From JAITWN01 sp034002745 (GTDB taxonomy: Bacteria > Pseudomonadota > Gammaproteobacteria > SZUA-140), in assembly GCA_034002745.1 (NCBI GenBank), contig JAVEZY010000042.1, positions 1-14,469 on the forward strand: a stretch of DNA of 14,469 nucleotides, read 5' to 3'. The notes under the pieces are model-generated. The model was not told where the DNA came from, made no database searches, and was given only the letters and a program-made list of their open reading frames with translations. Numbering within the stretch: the first letter of the stretch is position 1; every line of letters starts with the position of its first letter. Of the stretch, positions 1-7,760 are shown in pieces. The translations under genes were made by a program, and so were the position numbers.

Positions 1-381
1 GGGTTCTGGCTCGTCCTCGCCAGGTTTCGGAGGCTTCGGCGGCGGGTCGTGCCCGTTCTCGCCTTCCTCCGCCTCGACCGCGGCGCCGTAGGCGACGAGC
101 AGCACGTCCGCGAGGCCGTCGTTGCGTTGCCGCACGCGCAACACCGAATAGCTCTCGCCCTCGGCCACCGTCACACCGGTCCCCCGCGCCACGCCATCGA
201 GATCAGACGCCCTGCAGCGTAGCAGTCGATCGACCGTCTCGATCTCGAGGACGTCGACGGCATTGACATTTGGCAGCGCCCAGATGGTCTCGTAATCATC
301 CTCGCTGCCTACGTTCACGAGTTGCGCACCAAAATACTTGAGTGCTGACAGCAGGTCTGCATCCGAAAACAGGATTGACAC
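1..381 (-). CDS. putative head-tail joining protein, 3' end outside the window
   Basis: An open frame of 127 codons runs from a GTG at 381-379 to the window edge with no stop, so the C-terminus is missing. It begins VSILFSDADLLSALKYFGAQLVN. A GAGGAG ribosome site lies about 8 bases upstream, and the start sits one base after the TAA of the gene before it. The opening (short hydrophobic stretch, then a 'SDAD...L..FG' pattern) resembles the small head-tail joining proteins (lambda FII-like position) that follow the capsid genes in lambda-like phages. The middle is beta-rich with acidic patches, and the visible end becomes a Pro/Glu/Lys-rich tail (HDPPPKPPKPGEDEPEP) that looks like a flexible extension. 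The family call rests on position and on the N-terminal pattern only. A generic conserved head-completion protein is the alternative. Confidence 0.55.
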   Translation of the reverse strand, partial: MSILFSDADLLSALKYFGAQLVNVGSEDDYETIWALPNVNAVDVLEIETVDRLLRCRASDLDGVARGTGVTVAEGESYSVLRVRQRNDGLADVLLVAYGAAVEAEEGENGHDPPPKPPKPGEDEPEP

Positions 382-382
382 G

Positions 383-778
383 TTAGGCTCCTCTGGCCAC
401 CAGGTAATCGTCGACCCACTCGAGCATCGCCGTTTTGCTCGCGTTCGCCGGGATGATGGCGGCCGGATCGCGCGTGACGATCCATTCGCGGATCGCCGCC
501 GCCTGCCAGGTCTTGTCTGGCACCGGATCGACTGGCGCCACGGAGGGAACGACCACCTGGCCAGCAGGCCGCGGGCAGACCACACGGATCGACTGACCGT
601 TGCGGTCCTCGGTCACGATCATCTCGGCGTCGAGATCGATCGGACGGCACTTTTTCAAATGGATCAGGTAGGACGCATCCTCGCCGGTGTAGCACTGGCC
701 TGGCATCACAACCGAACCGTTCGCCATAAACGGTCTGACGGCCACGGCCTGGACGTTCTGCTTGTTTTGCACCTTCAT
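383..778 (-). CDS. small phage protein of the head module, function unknown
   Basis: This gene encodes 131 residues from ATG at 778, with a purine-rich AAAGGCAGAG upstream. The N-terminal 70 residues look like a small beta domain (VQAVAVRPFMANGSVVMPG, then SYLIHLKKCRP). A Pro/Val linker follows (about residues 75-90). The C-terminal 40 residues look helical (WQAAAIREWIV...KTAMLEWVDDYLVARG) and are reminiscent of the short helix-extended-loop-helix (HeH/LEM/SAP-like) ends found on small phage head genes. I do not recognise the family with certainty. It lies between a probable decoration protein and a probable head-tail joining protein, which suggests a head-completion or accessory role. Only one base separates its TAA from the next gene's GTG, so the two are probably co-translated. 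Confidence 0.75.
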   Translation of the reverse strand: MKVQNKQNVQAVAVRPFMANGSVVMPGQCYTGEDASYLIHLKKCRPIDLDAEMIVTEDRNGQSIRVVCPRPAGQVVVPSVAPVDPVPDKTWQAAAIREWIVTRDPAAIIPANASKTAMLEWVDDYLVARGA

Positions 779-792
779 CTCTGCCTTTCGAC

Positions 793-816
793 GCCGGGGG
801 CGCGGCCGCCCCCGGC
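793..816 (-). terminator. strong GC hairpin between two head genes
   Basis: Two perfect 10-base arms (793-802 and 807-816) flank a 4-base loop. The hairpin sits 29 bases after the TAA of the gene at 846-1268 and 15 bases before the start of the gene at 383-778. There is no T-run on either strand, so it could be a U-less terminator, an attenuator or an mRNA-stabilising stem. The pairing is seen directly; the role is inferred. Confidence 0.45.
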
Positions 817-845
817 CCGTTTGACGTCACGGCGCCAGATCGCCG

Positions 846-1268
846 TTACGCAACTTTCTTGAGCCCGCAGAGCGCAACAGCACCAACAGGGATGCCGCTC
901 GAGTGCGTGCCGGTCAGGTTGACGATCACGCGGATATACCGCTTGTACCCGCGATATTCGACGTCGTACAGCTGCTCGTCTTCTGCGGCCGCGTCAATCA
1001 GCGCGAACGTACCATCGTTCGTGCCGTTCACGTAGTCGCTCAGATGCTCGTCAGCGACATCTGACCACGACGAATTGTCGTCGCTTTCCTCAACCTCGAG
1101 TTCGAGATAGACACTCCCACTCAGGGTGTCACCACTCGCACCGAGATTGACCACCAGCCGGACCGAGTCGTAGTTCTTCGTGTCGACTGCGGCCGACGTC
1201 TTATCGGCCTTCGCAACGATCGGATCGAGGATCTGCACGAGATCCACGACGTCATAGAGGCTTCGCAT
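846..1268 (-). CDS. conserved phage head protein, probable decoration/accessory protein
   Basis: The chosen start is ATG at 1268 (MRSLYDVVDLVQIL), giving 140 residues, because AAGGAGG sits about 8 bases upstream. The frame stays open 48 bases further up but without a good ribosome site. The protein is acidic and mostly beta: 'YDSVRLVVNLGASGDTLSGS', 'YLELEVEESDD', then 'VEYRGYKRYIRVIVNLTGT' near the end. That last segment and the 'ESDD...WSDV' turn are typical of the roughly 120-150 residue proteins placed straight after the major capsid gene in many siphoviruses, which probably form a single beta-sandwich. The exact role (decoration, stopper or minor head protein) cannot be read from sequence. 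It is separated from the capsid gene by a hairpin and from the next gene by another, so its dosage may be set separately. Confidence 0.75.
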   Translation of the reverse strand: MRSLYDVVDLVQILDPIVAKADKTSAAVDTKNYDSVRLVVNLGASGDTLSGSVYLELEVEESDDNSSWSDVADEHLSDYVNGTNDGTFALIDAAAEDEQLYDVEYRGYKRYIRVIVNLTGTHSSGIPVGAVALCGLKKVA

Positions 1269-1307
1269 GGTCACTTCCTCCTTGCCGCCGCTCTCGGCGG
1301 TCAGATA

Positions 1308-1327
1308 GGCCCCCAATGACGGGGGCC
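1308..1327 (-). terminator. hairpin just after the major capsid gene
   Basis: GGCCCCC (1308-1314) pairs perfectly with GGGGGCC (1321-1327) around a 6-base loop. Read on the minus strand, it begins 5 bases after the TAG of the capsid gene and is followed by a modestly T-containing tail (TATCTGAC). It fits a weak terminator or processing/stability stem that lets capsid mRNA be made in excess over downstream head genes. The role is inferred. Confidence 0.5.
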
Positions 1328-1332
1328 AGGCA

Positions 1333-3354
1333 CTATGCCGCTTCGAGCGCGTCGACCATCGCCGCGAACGAACTCGGGCGCGTGACCGCGAAATCGAAGT
1401 CGAAGAACGCCGTCAGTTGGACGATCCCGCGCGAACTGCTGCTGTAGGGATCGACGGTCAGGTCGATACCGCCCCAGGTCGCGATGAGTGCGTCCAACCA
1501 GTTGCCGAAGATGATCGCTGAGCAAACCTCGCCACTGCTACCCTTGGCCAGATCACCAGGGACCTGGTTCGAGACGTGCGCGGGGTAGCCGTTGACCATC
1601 CCGACAGTCGGATCGGTGCTGCCTGGGAACGGCTGCCAGATCCAGCCGCCGACGTTCGCAGTAGCGTGCTGCGGCGTGCGCTTCAACGACCCGCGCATCT
1701 TGCCGTTGGTCAGGTAGCCCAGCCGGCCGCCGAGAGCGTTGTCTTGATCGACCTCTGTCTCGAGCCCGACGAGGTGGCCCCACGCTGGCGCGAGGCCGTC
1801 CGTACCGCCTGTCTCGGCGCCGATCCCGGTCGTGTTCAGGATACCGACCGGTTGCGTCCGACCGCCGGTGCCGATGATGGCGAGCGAATCCATCTTGAGG
1901 GCGATCGCCAGCGCAAGCCACGTCCGGTACAGCATCTCGACGTCCATCGAAGTTTGCTTGAGCAAACTGCGCGTCATCTTGGCACGCGCGGCGACTGCCT
2001 TGGCCCGCAGGGTTAGCAGCCCCCACACGAGGGAGGACTCGGTGACCTCGTCCTCCTCATCGATGACGTAGCCGGTCAGTCCGGCATCCAGCCGCGGCAG
2101 CTCGACGTCGCCGACCAGGTTGCCGAGCGGAAACGCGCCGAGTTGCAGGATCTTCGTCGCCGCAGTCAGAATGTCGATCATCGAGCCGCGGTTCCTATCG
2201 ACCAGGAACCCGCCCGATGACGGGTCGGTGATCTGACCAGTTGCCCGGATCACTTCACCCGGCAGCGTGAACTCCCCGCGCGGATTGTCCTGCATCTGCC
2301 GCGCAGCTGCGCATGCCTCGAGAGTCAGGCCGAGCGAGGGCCCGCTGCTGGACCCGCGAGCCGCGAGCATTCGCGCGCGGTCAGCCGGCCCTTCCGCGCC
2401 GTAAGCGGCGAGGCTCACCAGGGAGAATCGACTGACATCGTTCGCCGTCATGCCGATATCCTCAGCGCTCGCGGTCGTGCCAGGGGTCCGGCGCTCGTCT
2501 AGCTGGTCGAGCATGAACTGCTCGGCCGAAACGTTCTCTGCGATTGCCTTGTTCACCGCAGCGACGTCAGCGCCGAGGCGCTGGGCGATACCGCGGATCT
2601 GCGCCTGGCGGCCTAGCTCGGCCTTGTGCGCTTCATCTGTTCGGTCGGCACCAACGGTGGCCGGCAGTACAGCCGGCGGCGTCGGCGGGATTGCGTCGCC
2701 CGCAGCCTCAACAAGCAGCCCGGGGTCCGAATCCGTTTTGATCAGCTTATCGCCCATCTCGGGCACCTCCTCATTGGCCCGTATCGCGGCTGCCGCGAGT
2801 AGGTCCTTGATTGTGTCAGACTTCCACGGGTCGGTACTTTGCTCGCCCGCGGCCGTGATCTCCAGTTCATCCATGGCTGCGACCGATACGATCGAGCCTT
2901 CCTCCGGCGTCCACTTGGTTGCCCGGTATAGGGGAGGCTCGCCCTCCTTGCTTTCCACGAGAATCAACTCATGAATCCGTAGCCCCGGGCTAACGTGGGT
3001 CCGTATCCTGTCCTTGACGTCCTGCCGCACCTCGGCCGCGCGAGACGACCGACTCCAACGCCCCTCGCCGACAACAACACCACCACCAGCAACGGCGGTA
3101 TCGAACGCGCCGACGATGTCCTCGCGAACATGGTCGCATAGCAGCGGTCCGTTGTTGTTCATGCGACTAAGGTTGACAGCTTCCGGAGAGCAGTCGAGCT
3201 GCAACATTCCGAACCACCGCTCGAACGGTGTCTCGCAGGCCAGCACGATCCGGAACTTGTCGTCGCTGCCCTCAACCTCTGGCTCGCAACGCACGATCGA
3301 CGGCGCGTAGATTGGCACCAATAGCGGTTGCGCGTGCTGGGTTCTTTTGCTCAT
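1333..3354 (-). CDS. prohead protease-scaffold-major capsid protein fusion (HK97 type)
   Basis: The chosen start is ATG at 3354 (MSKRTQHAQPLL), giving 673 residues, because AAGGAG lies 6 bases upstream. A GTG at 3369 overlapping the portal stop is also open but lacks that spacing. Residues about 15-170 look like an HK97-type prohead protease: a histidine in 'LLCDHVREDIVGAFD' (H75), a serine in 'THVSPGLRIHEL' (S122), and the family-style 'WTPEEGSIVSVAAM' (about 147-160). Residues about 170-320 are Ala/Glu/Gln-rich and probably helical, like a scaffold or delta domain. Residues about 370-673 read as an HK97-fold capsid ('SSGGFLVDRNRGSMIDILTAATKILQLGA', then 'ARAKMTRSLLKQTSMDVEML' and 'GILNTTGIG'). 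After assembly the protease would be expected to cut the precursor near the scaffold/capsid boundary. Such fusions are known in phages, and the catalytic residues are assigned by eye. Confidence 0.88.
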   Translation of the reverse strand: MSKRTQHAQPLLVPIYAPSIVRCEPEVEGSDDKFRIVLACETPFERWFGMLQLDCSPEAVNLSRMNNNGPLLCDHVREDIVGAFDTAVAGGGVVVGEGRWSRSSRAAEVRQDVKDRIRTHVSPGLRIHELILVESKEGEPPLYRATKWTPEEGSIVSVAAMDELEITAAGEQSTDPWKSDTIKDLLAAAAIRANEEVPEMGDKLIKTDSDPGLLVEAAGDAIPPTPPAVLPATVGADRTDEAHKAELGRQAQIRGIAQRLGADVAAVNKAIAENVSAEQFMLDQLDERRTPGTTASAEDIGMTANDVSRFSLVSLAAYGAEGPADRARMLAARGSSSGPSLGLTLEACAAARQMQDNPRGEFTLPGEVIRATGQITDPSSGGFLVDRNRGSMIDILTAATKILQLGAFPLGNLVGDVELPRLDAGLTGYVIDEEDEVTESSLVWGLLTLRAKAVAARAKMTRSLLKQTSMDVEMLYRTWLALAIALKMDSLAIIGTGGRTQPVGILNTTGIGAETGGTDGLAPAWGHLVGLETEVDQDNALGGRLGYLTNGKMRGSLKRTPQHATANVGGWIWQPFPGSTDPTVGMVNGYPAHVSNQVPGDLAKGSSGEVCSAIIFGNWLDALIATWGGIDLTVDPYSSSSRGIVQLTAFFDFDFAVTRPSSFAAMVDALEAA

Positions 3355-3365
3355 CACCAACTCCT

Positions 3366-5006
3366 TCACTGGTCGCCATCACGGCGCATCGATCTGCGCA
3401 ACTGTCCGATTGCAGCGACCGCCCGGTCACTGTTCGTCGATTTATTTTCGCTATCTACGGCCAGCACGTCGCTATAATCATTGAGTTCTTGACGGCGCTC
3501 GCGGAAGATCTCGGACGGGTCGCGGCCGGTCTCCCGAATGATCTCAGATACAGTCGTAATACCAAGATCGACGGCCGACGCCTTCGCGTTCATGTCGCCG
3601 TCAGGGTCGACCCACTCCCACCGCCGCCCCTGCCAGCTATGCTTGCGCAGTTTTTCCTCACGTTCGATCGGCAGCGGGGCGCCGGTCACGATCTTCTTGG
3701 CCATCAGCGCGATCGGAAGCCACTCGAGGTACACGCGCCGGCAGAACTTCCTGGCAAACATGCCCTGCAGCGCTTTCCACGTCTCGCGTTCTTGTTGTGC
3801 TTCGAGCCGTCCGGAGCTATAGGACGCGCCCTTGCGATCCATCGAGAGAGACTGATAACCAACCCCGAGGCCGGCAGCGATGCCGCGCAGGCATGCCGCT
3901 GTGAAGTCTGAATACTCACCGCGCGGATAATCTGGACTCCATGGCATCATCGTCTCGCCGGCCGACAGGCGCGCCCACTGCCCGGGATCTGGGGCGTCAA
4001 TCACCATCACACCAGAGGCGTCTTGCTCCTCGAGCGCCGCCTGGTCCCGCGTCGCGGCGAACCCCTCGCCGTCCTGCGTCGTGATTACGCCTACCTTGTT
4101 CGCACCACTGCGCGCCGCCACGATCGCCGCCTCGTCGTACGCCGACAAAAGCTTGATTCGTTGGACCGCAGGCGCGAGCCACGGTACTCCGCGCGCCTGA
4201 CCGGCGCGCTCGGTGACATACAGGTGGATGATTTCGTTGGCCGGTATCCTGATGAGGCTCCCGGCCGTCGGGTAACCGTTGTAATACAGTTCCGGTTGAT
4301 CTCGATAAAAGTAGTAGGCCAGTGCGCGACCCCATTCGTCGCGTTCGATCCCCAGGCGTACACGGCGACCATTTGCAAGGTTCGCCTTGTGGGTGACTGG
4401 GCAGGTTTCCGCATCGAGTTGATGTAACGCGATCGGCCAGTCTTTGCCCGCAGCACGGCCAGTGACGATCCTGAAAAATGCCTCGCCGTCCTCGGCAAGC
4501 GACGTGACCGCCGATCGCTGGAGATCAGCCATGGCGGCACCGCGGCCCATGGTACAAGATTCTTCAAGGCACCATTCATTCCACGCATCGCGGGTCGCGC
4601 GGTTCGCCGGTTCGTCGAGCTTGTCGCCACCGGAAAACGTCGCCATGACCCTCAGCTGCATTCCTTCTGCGCCGACGATGTTATCACGACACAACCTCAA
4701 GAACGCAGCGCCATGGTCGGTGTTCAGCCCGACATCGCGCGACCTGGCGCGCAGGACGCCAAGACGATCGGCGATCAGCGCGTTGATGGGGACTGGATTC
4801 TTTGTCCAACTGTGATTAACGGTGTCATGTTCTGCCGCCCGGAATGCCGCAACACGTCGTGGAGACATCCTGGACGCGCGCACGACACGGCGGCGATCGA
4901 TGGTCGACTGGATCGCCGGAGCCTCGGCTGTGACACTTGACTCGGCAAACTCCGGACCTGCTGCCGCGCGGCTGGGCATCCTGATGTTCACGCCGAGGAT
5001 TCGCAT
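3366..5006 (-). CDS. portal protein, lambda gpB-like
   Basis: This gene encodes 546 residues from ATG at 5006, one base after the TAG of the gene upstream. It is the size of lambda-family (Phage_portal_2 type) portals. Recognisable stretches include 'NHSWTKNPVPINALIADRLGVLRARSRDVGLNTDHGAAFLRLCRDNIVG' near residues 64-112, 'LAEDGEAFFRIV', 'EIIHLYVTERAGQARGVPWLAPAVQRIKLLSAYDEA' in the stem/clip part, and 'DFTAACLRGIAAGLGVGYQSLSMDRKGASYSSGRLEAQQERETW' further on, all characteristic of the family. The portal forms the dodecameric ring at one capsid vertex through which terminase packs DNA. The Ser/Asn/Arg-rich C-terminus is probably disordered. The gene ends 11 bases before the capsid-fusion start, so translation is probably coupled. 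Confidence 0.92.
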   Translation of the reverse strand: MRILGVNIRMPSRAAAGPEFAESSVTAEAPAIQSTIDRRRVVRASRMSPRRVAAFRAAEHDTVNHSWTKNPVPINALIADRLGVLRARSRDVGLNTDHGAAFLRLCRDNIVGAEGMQLRVMATFSGGDKLDEPANRATRDAWNEWCLEESCTMGRGAAMADLQRSAVTSLAEDGEAFFRIVTGRAAGKDWPIALHQLDAETCPVTHKANLANGRRVRLGIERDEWGRALAYYFYRDQPELYYNGYPTAGSLIRIPANEIIHLYVTERAGQARGVPWLAPAVQRIKLLSAYDEAAIVAARSGANKVGVITTQDGEGFAATRDQAALEEQDASGVMVIDAPDPGQWARLSAGETMMPWSPDYPRGEYSDFTAACLRGIAAGLGVGYQSLSMDRKGASYSSGRLEAQQERETWKALQGMFARKFCRRVYLEWLPIALMAKKIVTGAPLPIEREEKLRKHSWQGRRWEWVDPDGDMNAKASAVDLGITTVSEIIRETGRDPSEIFRERRQELNDYSDVLAVDSENKSTNSDRAVAAIGQLRRSMRRDGDQ

Positions 5007-5007
5007 C

Positions 5008-5556
5008 CTAGAACCTCTCGAACGTAATGCGGCTACGCTTCCGCTTTAGGTCAACGCGCCGCTGGAATTCGTTCCTCGCCTGGATCAACTCAGTCCACGA
5101 CATCCTGGAGATGCTGGTGCCGTCGATCGACGTCGACGCCTGATTCGTGCTCGCGTGCCCCTCCATTACCGCGATAATCGCATCGAGGATACGTTCGTCA
5201 GCAGACCTGGCATCAACCGCTGCCGAACCGTCGACGAGCGGCAGGACCTCAAGCTGGCCAGCCTCCTCGATCAGTCGTTTGGTGACGACCTCATCCTCAG
5301 TCACCTCGACGACCAACTGATATGCGTAGGAGCCAGCGGCGAGGCCTGCGGAAACTGCGGCCGTCAGCGAAAAGACCCACACCCCTGACTCGATCGAACC
5401 TGCCACGGCGACCGCGCCGCCGCTGTTCGCGATTCCGATCTTGACTGACGATCCGTCCTCTGCGAGGAGTGCTTGCGCTGCCTGGGAAAAGATGGATGGA
5501 GACAGCGACCAAATCACCGTCTCGCCGGCGTGGAATCTTCGCGGGTCGAGTAGCAT
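5008..5556 (-). CDS. head protein at the lambda gpW position
   Basis: This gene encodes 182 residues from ATG at 5556, preceded by GGAGGGCGGC. Residues 1-105 look like an immunoglobulin-like or beta-sandwich domain ('FHAGETVIWSLSPSIF', 'GVWVFSLTAAVSAGLAAGSYAYQLVVEV', ending 'GQLEVLPLV'). Residues 115-180 match a pattern I know from phage proteins between the terminase and portal: 'DARSADERILDAIIAVMEGHAS', then 'IDGTSISRMSWTELIQARNEFQRRVDLKRKR'. The helical C-terminus and the gene's place between terminase and portal are those of lambda gpW, a head-completion protein, although this protein is longer. I infer a head-completion or neck role. No catalytic motif is visible. Confidence 0.75.
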   Translation of the reverse strand: MLLDPRRFHAGETVIWSLSPSIFSQAAQALLAEDGSSVKIGIANSGGAVAVAGSIESGVWVFSLTAAVSAGLAAGSYAYQLVVEVTEDEVVTKRLIEEAGQLEVLPLVDGSAAVDARSADERILDAIIAVMEGHASTNQASTSIDGTSISRMSWTELIQARNEFQRRVDLKRKRSRITFERF

Positions 5557-5595
5557 GCCGCCCTCCGTTCAGGCGACAAGCTAACATCGCGGACA

Positions 5596-5631
5596 CGGCC
5601 AAATGGCCGGATTCCTCACGACGTGGGAATC
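5596..5631. promoter_or_regulatory. two adjacent dyads after the small HTH gene
   Basis: CGGCCA/TGGCCG (5596-5601 and 5604-5609) form a near-palindrome around two bases. Immediately next to it, GATTCCTCACG (5610-5620) pairs with CGTGGGAATC (5622-5631) with a single bulged base; this second dyad overlaps the stop codon of the HTH gene. They lie in the 73-base spacer before the next head gene. They may be a terminator or an operator for the neighbouring HTH protein. Confidence 0.4.
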
Positions 5632-5866
5632 AGCGGCGGCGCGGTCGCCGGCGGAACTCGAACGAGCCAAGAGACCAACCCCGGACAGCATCCAGCGCGA
5701 ACGACCGCCAGTCACGATGCGGGCGGTTGTCGGTCAAGAATCTCTGCACGGTGTCCGCGCTGTATCGATCACCGGACGGCCGTTTGATCCTCGAGGCCAG
5801 GTCCTCGTATGTCAGGCCACGATCCTGCCGCACCTGCAGCAACGCCACGCGGACCTCCTCGATCAT
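5630..5866 (-). CDS. small XRE/Cro-like helix-turn-helix protein
   Basis: ATG at 5866 is chosen (MIEEVRVALLQVRQDRG), giving 78 residues, because a strong GGAGGAGG lies just upstream. A GTG at 5893 would add nine residues, and that extra stretch is itself the ribosome site. Residues 3-50 look like an XRE-type HTH: helix 'EEVRVALLQVRQDRGL', then 'TYEDLASRI', a short insert 'KRPSGDRYS', and a recognition-like helix 'ADTVQRFLTDN'. The C-terminus is very Arg-rich (FEFRRRPRRR), which would help bind nucleic acid. The gene sits between terL and a head gene, an odd place for a classical repressor. It could regulate late genes, or be a cargo gene. Its targets are unknown. Moderate confidence that it is translated, lower for the function. 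Confidence 0.65.
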   Translation of the reverse strand: MIEEVRVALLQVRQDRGLTYEDLASRIKRPSGDRYSADTVQRFLTDNRPHRDWRSFALDAVRGWSLGSFEFRRRPRRR

Positions 5867-5897
5867 GATTTCCTCCTCCGTGAGACGTGACACAGCG

Positions 5898-7760
5898 TCA
5901 CCTCCAGCTGTTCATCCATCCGCCGCGCTTCTTTCTCGTGGTCTTATTGAGCTTCTTGCCATCTTCTGCATCATCCACGCCATGTTGGTCGTTTGATACC
6001 AATAGAGCCCGTGCGCGAGCGGGAAGCGTCTTGACAAATTGGTGTCCGAGGATATACAGCGCAGCCAGGCAATATACTTCAAGATCCAGAGCCTCGTTAC
6101 GCTCTCGCGTTTTCACCCATTCCCGGACAGTTCCGCGGTTCTTGATCCACTTGCGAATCGCCTTTTCTGCAGTGAGTTGATCAACGTACTCTTTATCTAT
6201 CCACTCAGGCAGATGACAATATCCAGGTCCGCGCGAAGCGATGCGAAGCCTCGAATACACAATCTCTTTGCCACTATCGACGCAGAGCGTGAAGAGCTTA
6301 GCCCGATAACGATTGTTGGTGGTCGGTCGTCCGACGAGCGGCTTGCCGCGCTCGGTGCCACCACGGATTGCGAACACTCGCCGATGTAAGCGCGCCTTAC
6401 AAAATCGATATACCTGCTCTGAATAATGCCCGCCACTATCGACCGTTGTGCAAGATATCCGAAGCGACCTTCCGATCCTATTCTTGAATTCGGTTCGCAG
6501 AAATCTGTCCAGATCGAACCAGACCGATTCGCCGCCAGGATCTCCATGGAACTGTGAGAACGCGATCAACCATGACTCTTCACCATCCCCATAGCCCTTC
6601 ACGGCGCATTCGAGTCTGTTGTCCTGCACGTCGACGGATGCGACAAGAACGCCGACACCATCCGGGACATCAGCTTCGTAACGCTCGGCCCGGGAAAGCA
6701 AGCTCTCGGGCTTGATTGCTTCGCCGCGCTCCTCCCATGTCTCGCCGAGCACACTATTGACCCAGTTCTTGAGCCGTAAATGATCGTCTTTAGATCCGAC
6801 GAACTCAGCAACTGTCGCAGACCACGGCAACCAACCCAGCGGCGAGTAGAGGCTCGAAATGTGAAACCCGACCGTCTCGCCGTTGCCATTGGCCGTTGGG
6901 CGCCACTGGCCGGCAGCCAGCATCCGCGTCTTGAAGCGCTCATCGATCAGGACGCCGCAGCTTACACAGGCTAAGGCCGCTGTCTTCGGATCGTCATCGC
7001 GCCAGCGGATGTTCTCCCACCGCATCCAGTCAAAGTGGCCGCACTCTGGGCAGGGGACGAAGTACCGCCGCTGATCTGACGCCAGGAATTCCCGCTCGAT
7101 CCGCGAAATGCCCTTGATGGTGGGCGTCGAGACCAGGAACACCTTGCGGCGGGAGTAGAGGGGGCCGGTGGTGCGTTTCTCTGCCAGGGCGATCGGGTCG
7201 CCCTGCCCATCGACATCGCCCGGGTACTCGTCGATCTCGTCGCAGAAGAGCCAACGGATCGGCATCGACTTGACGCCGGTGGCGGAGTTGGAGCCCGTGA
7301 TGAACAAGACCCCGCCTGGGAATTCCTTGATCAGGAGGCTGTTGCCGCCGTCGCGAGATCGCGCCTCGCGTACCAGTGCGCGAAGCGCCGGTGTGGTCGA
7401 TATCATGGGATCGAGACGCTGACGGCTGAACCGCCTGGCCTCCTCCACTGTGGGGCGCAGAACGAGGATCGGCCCGGGCGCATGGTGCATCACGTACCCG
7501 AGCCAGTTGTTGCCAGCCTCGGTGCCACCCAACTGCGATCCCTTCATCAAGACAACCCGGCGGGCTGGCGACCGAGGCCCTAAGGCGTCCATGACCTCGC
7601 GCAGGTACGGTGTCGTCTCGGTGCGCCAATGGACCGCAGCATGGCCAGATCGGTTGCCAAGAACGCGGTGTTCGTCCGCCCATTCACTGACCGTCAGCCG
7701 CGGCTCTGGCAGCCAGCCAGCCCGGTAGGCTGTCTCGTATACGTCACGGCCGCTGATCAT
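5898..7760 (-). CDS. terL: terminase large subunit, lambda gpA-like
   Basis: The start chosen is ATG at 7760 (MISGRDVYETAYRAGW), giving 620 residues, since AGGAGGT lies 5 bases upstream. A longer frame from 7826 would overlap terS by 83 bases. The ATPase part has a Walker A-like 'KGSQLGGTEAGN' (about 73-84) and Walker B 'WLFCDEIDEYP' (about 170-180). A zinc knuckle follows, 'CPECG' (237-241) paired with 'CVSCG' (265-269). The nuclease part has 'VLVASVDVQDNRLEC' with an acidic residue at about 377 and 'TTVDSGGHYSEQV' with D441, as in the GpA (lambda-type) family. The enzyme cuts concatemers and powers DNA packaging into the portal. The C-terminus is Lys/Arg-rich. The first 17 bases overlap the end of terS. 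Confidence 0.93.
   Translation of the reverse strand: MISGRDVYETAYRAGWLPEPRLTVSEWADEHRVLGNRSGHAAVHWRTETTPYLREVMDALGPRSPARRVVLMKGSQLGGTEAGNNWLGYVMHHAPGPILVLRPTVEEARRFSRQRLDPMISTTPALRALVREARSRDGGNSLLIKEFPGGVLFITGSNSATGVKSMPIRWLFCDEIDEYPGDVDGQGDPIALAEKRTTGPLYSRRKVFLVSTPTIKGISRIEREFLASDQRRYFVPCPECGHFDWMRWENIRWRDDDPKTAALACVSCGVLIDERFKTRMLAAGQWRPTANGNGETVGFHISSLYSPLGWLPWSATVAEFVGSKDDHLRLKNWVNSVLGETWEERGEAIKPESLLSRAERYEADVPDGVGVLVASVDVQDNRLECAVKGYGDGEESWLIAFSQFHGDPGGESVWFDLDRFLRTEFKNRIGRSLRISCTTVDSGGHYSEQVYRFCKARLHRRVFAIRGGTERGKPLVGRPTTNNRYRAKLFTLCVDSGKEIVYSRLRIASRGPGYCHLPEWIDKEYVDQLTAEKAIRKWIKNRGTVREWVKTRERNEALDLEVYCLAALYILGHQFVKTLPARARALLVSNDQHGVDDAEDGKKLNKTTRKKRGGWMNSWR

Noticed and set aside
822..829. 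TGACGTCA palindrome
   Set aside because: An eight-base palindrome is expected by chance in a window of this size.
3228..3911. Plus-strand open frame of 227 codons opposite the portal and capsid genes
   Set aside because: It crosses two well-supported minus-strand genes and shows no family pattern or ribosome site.
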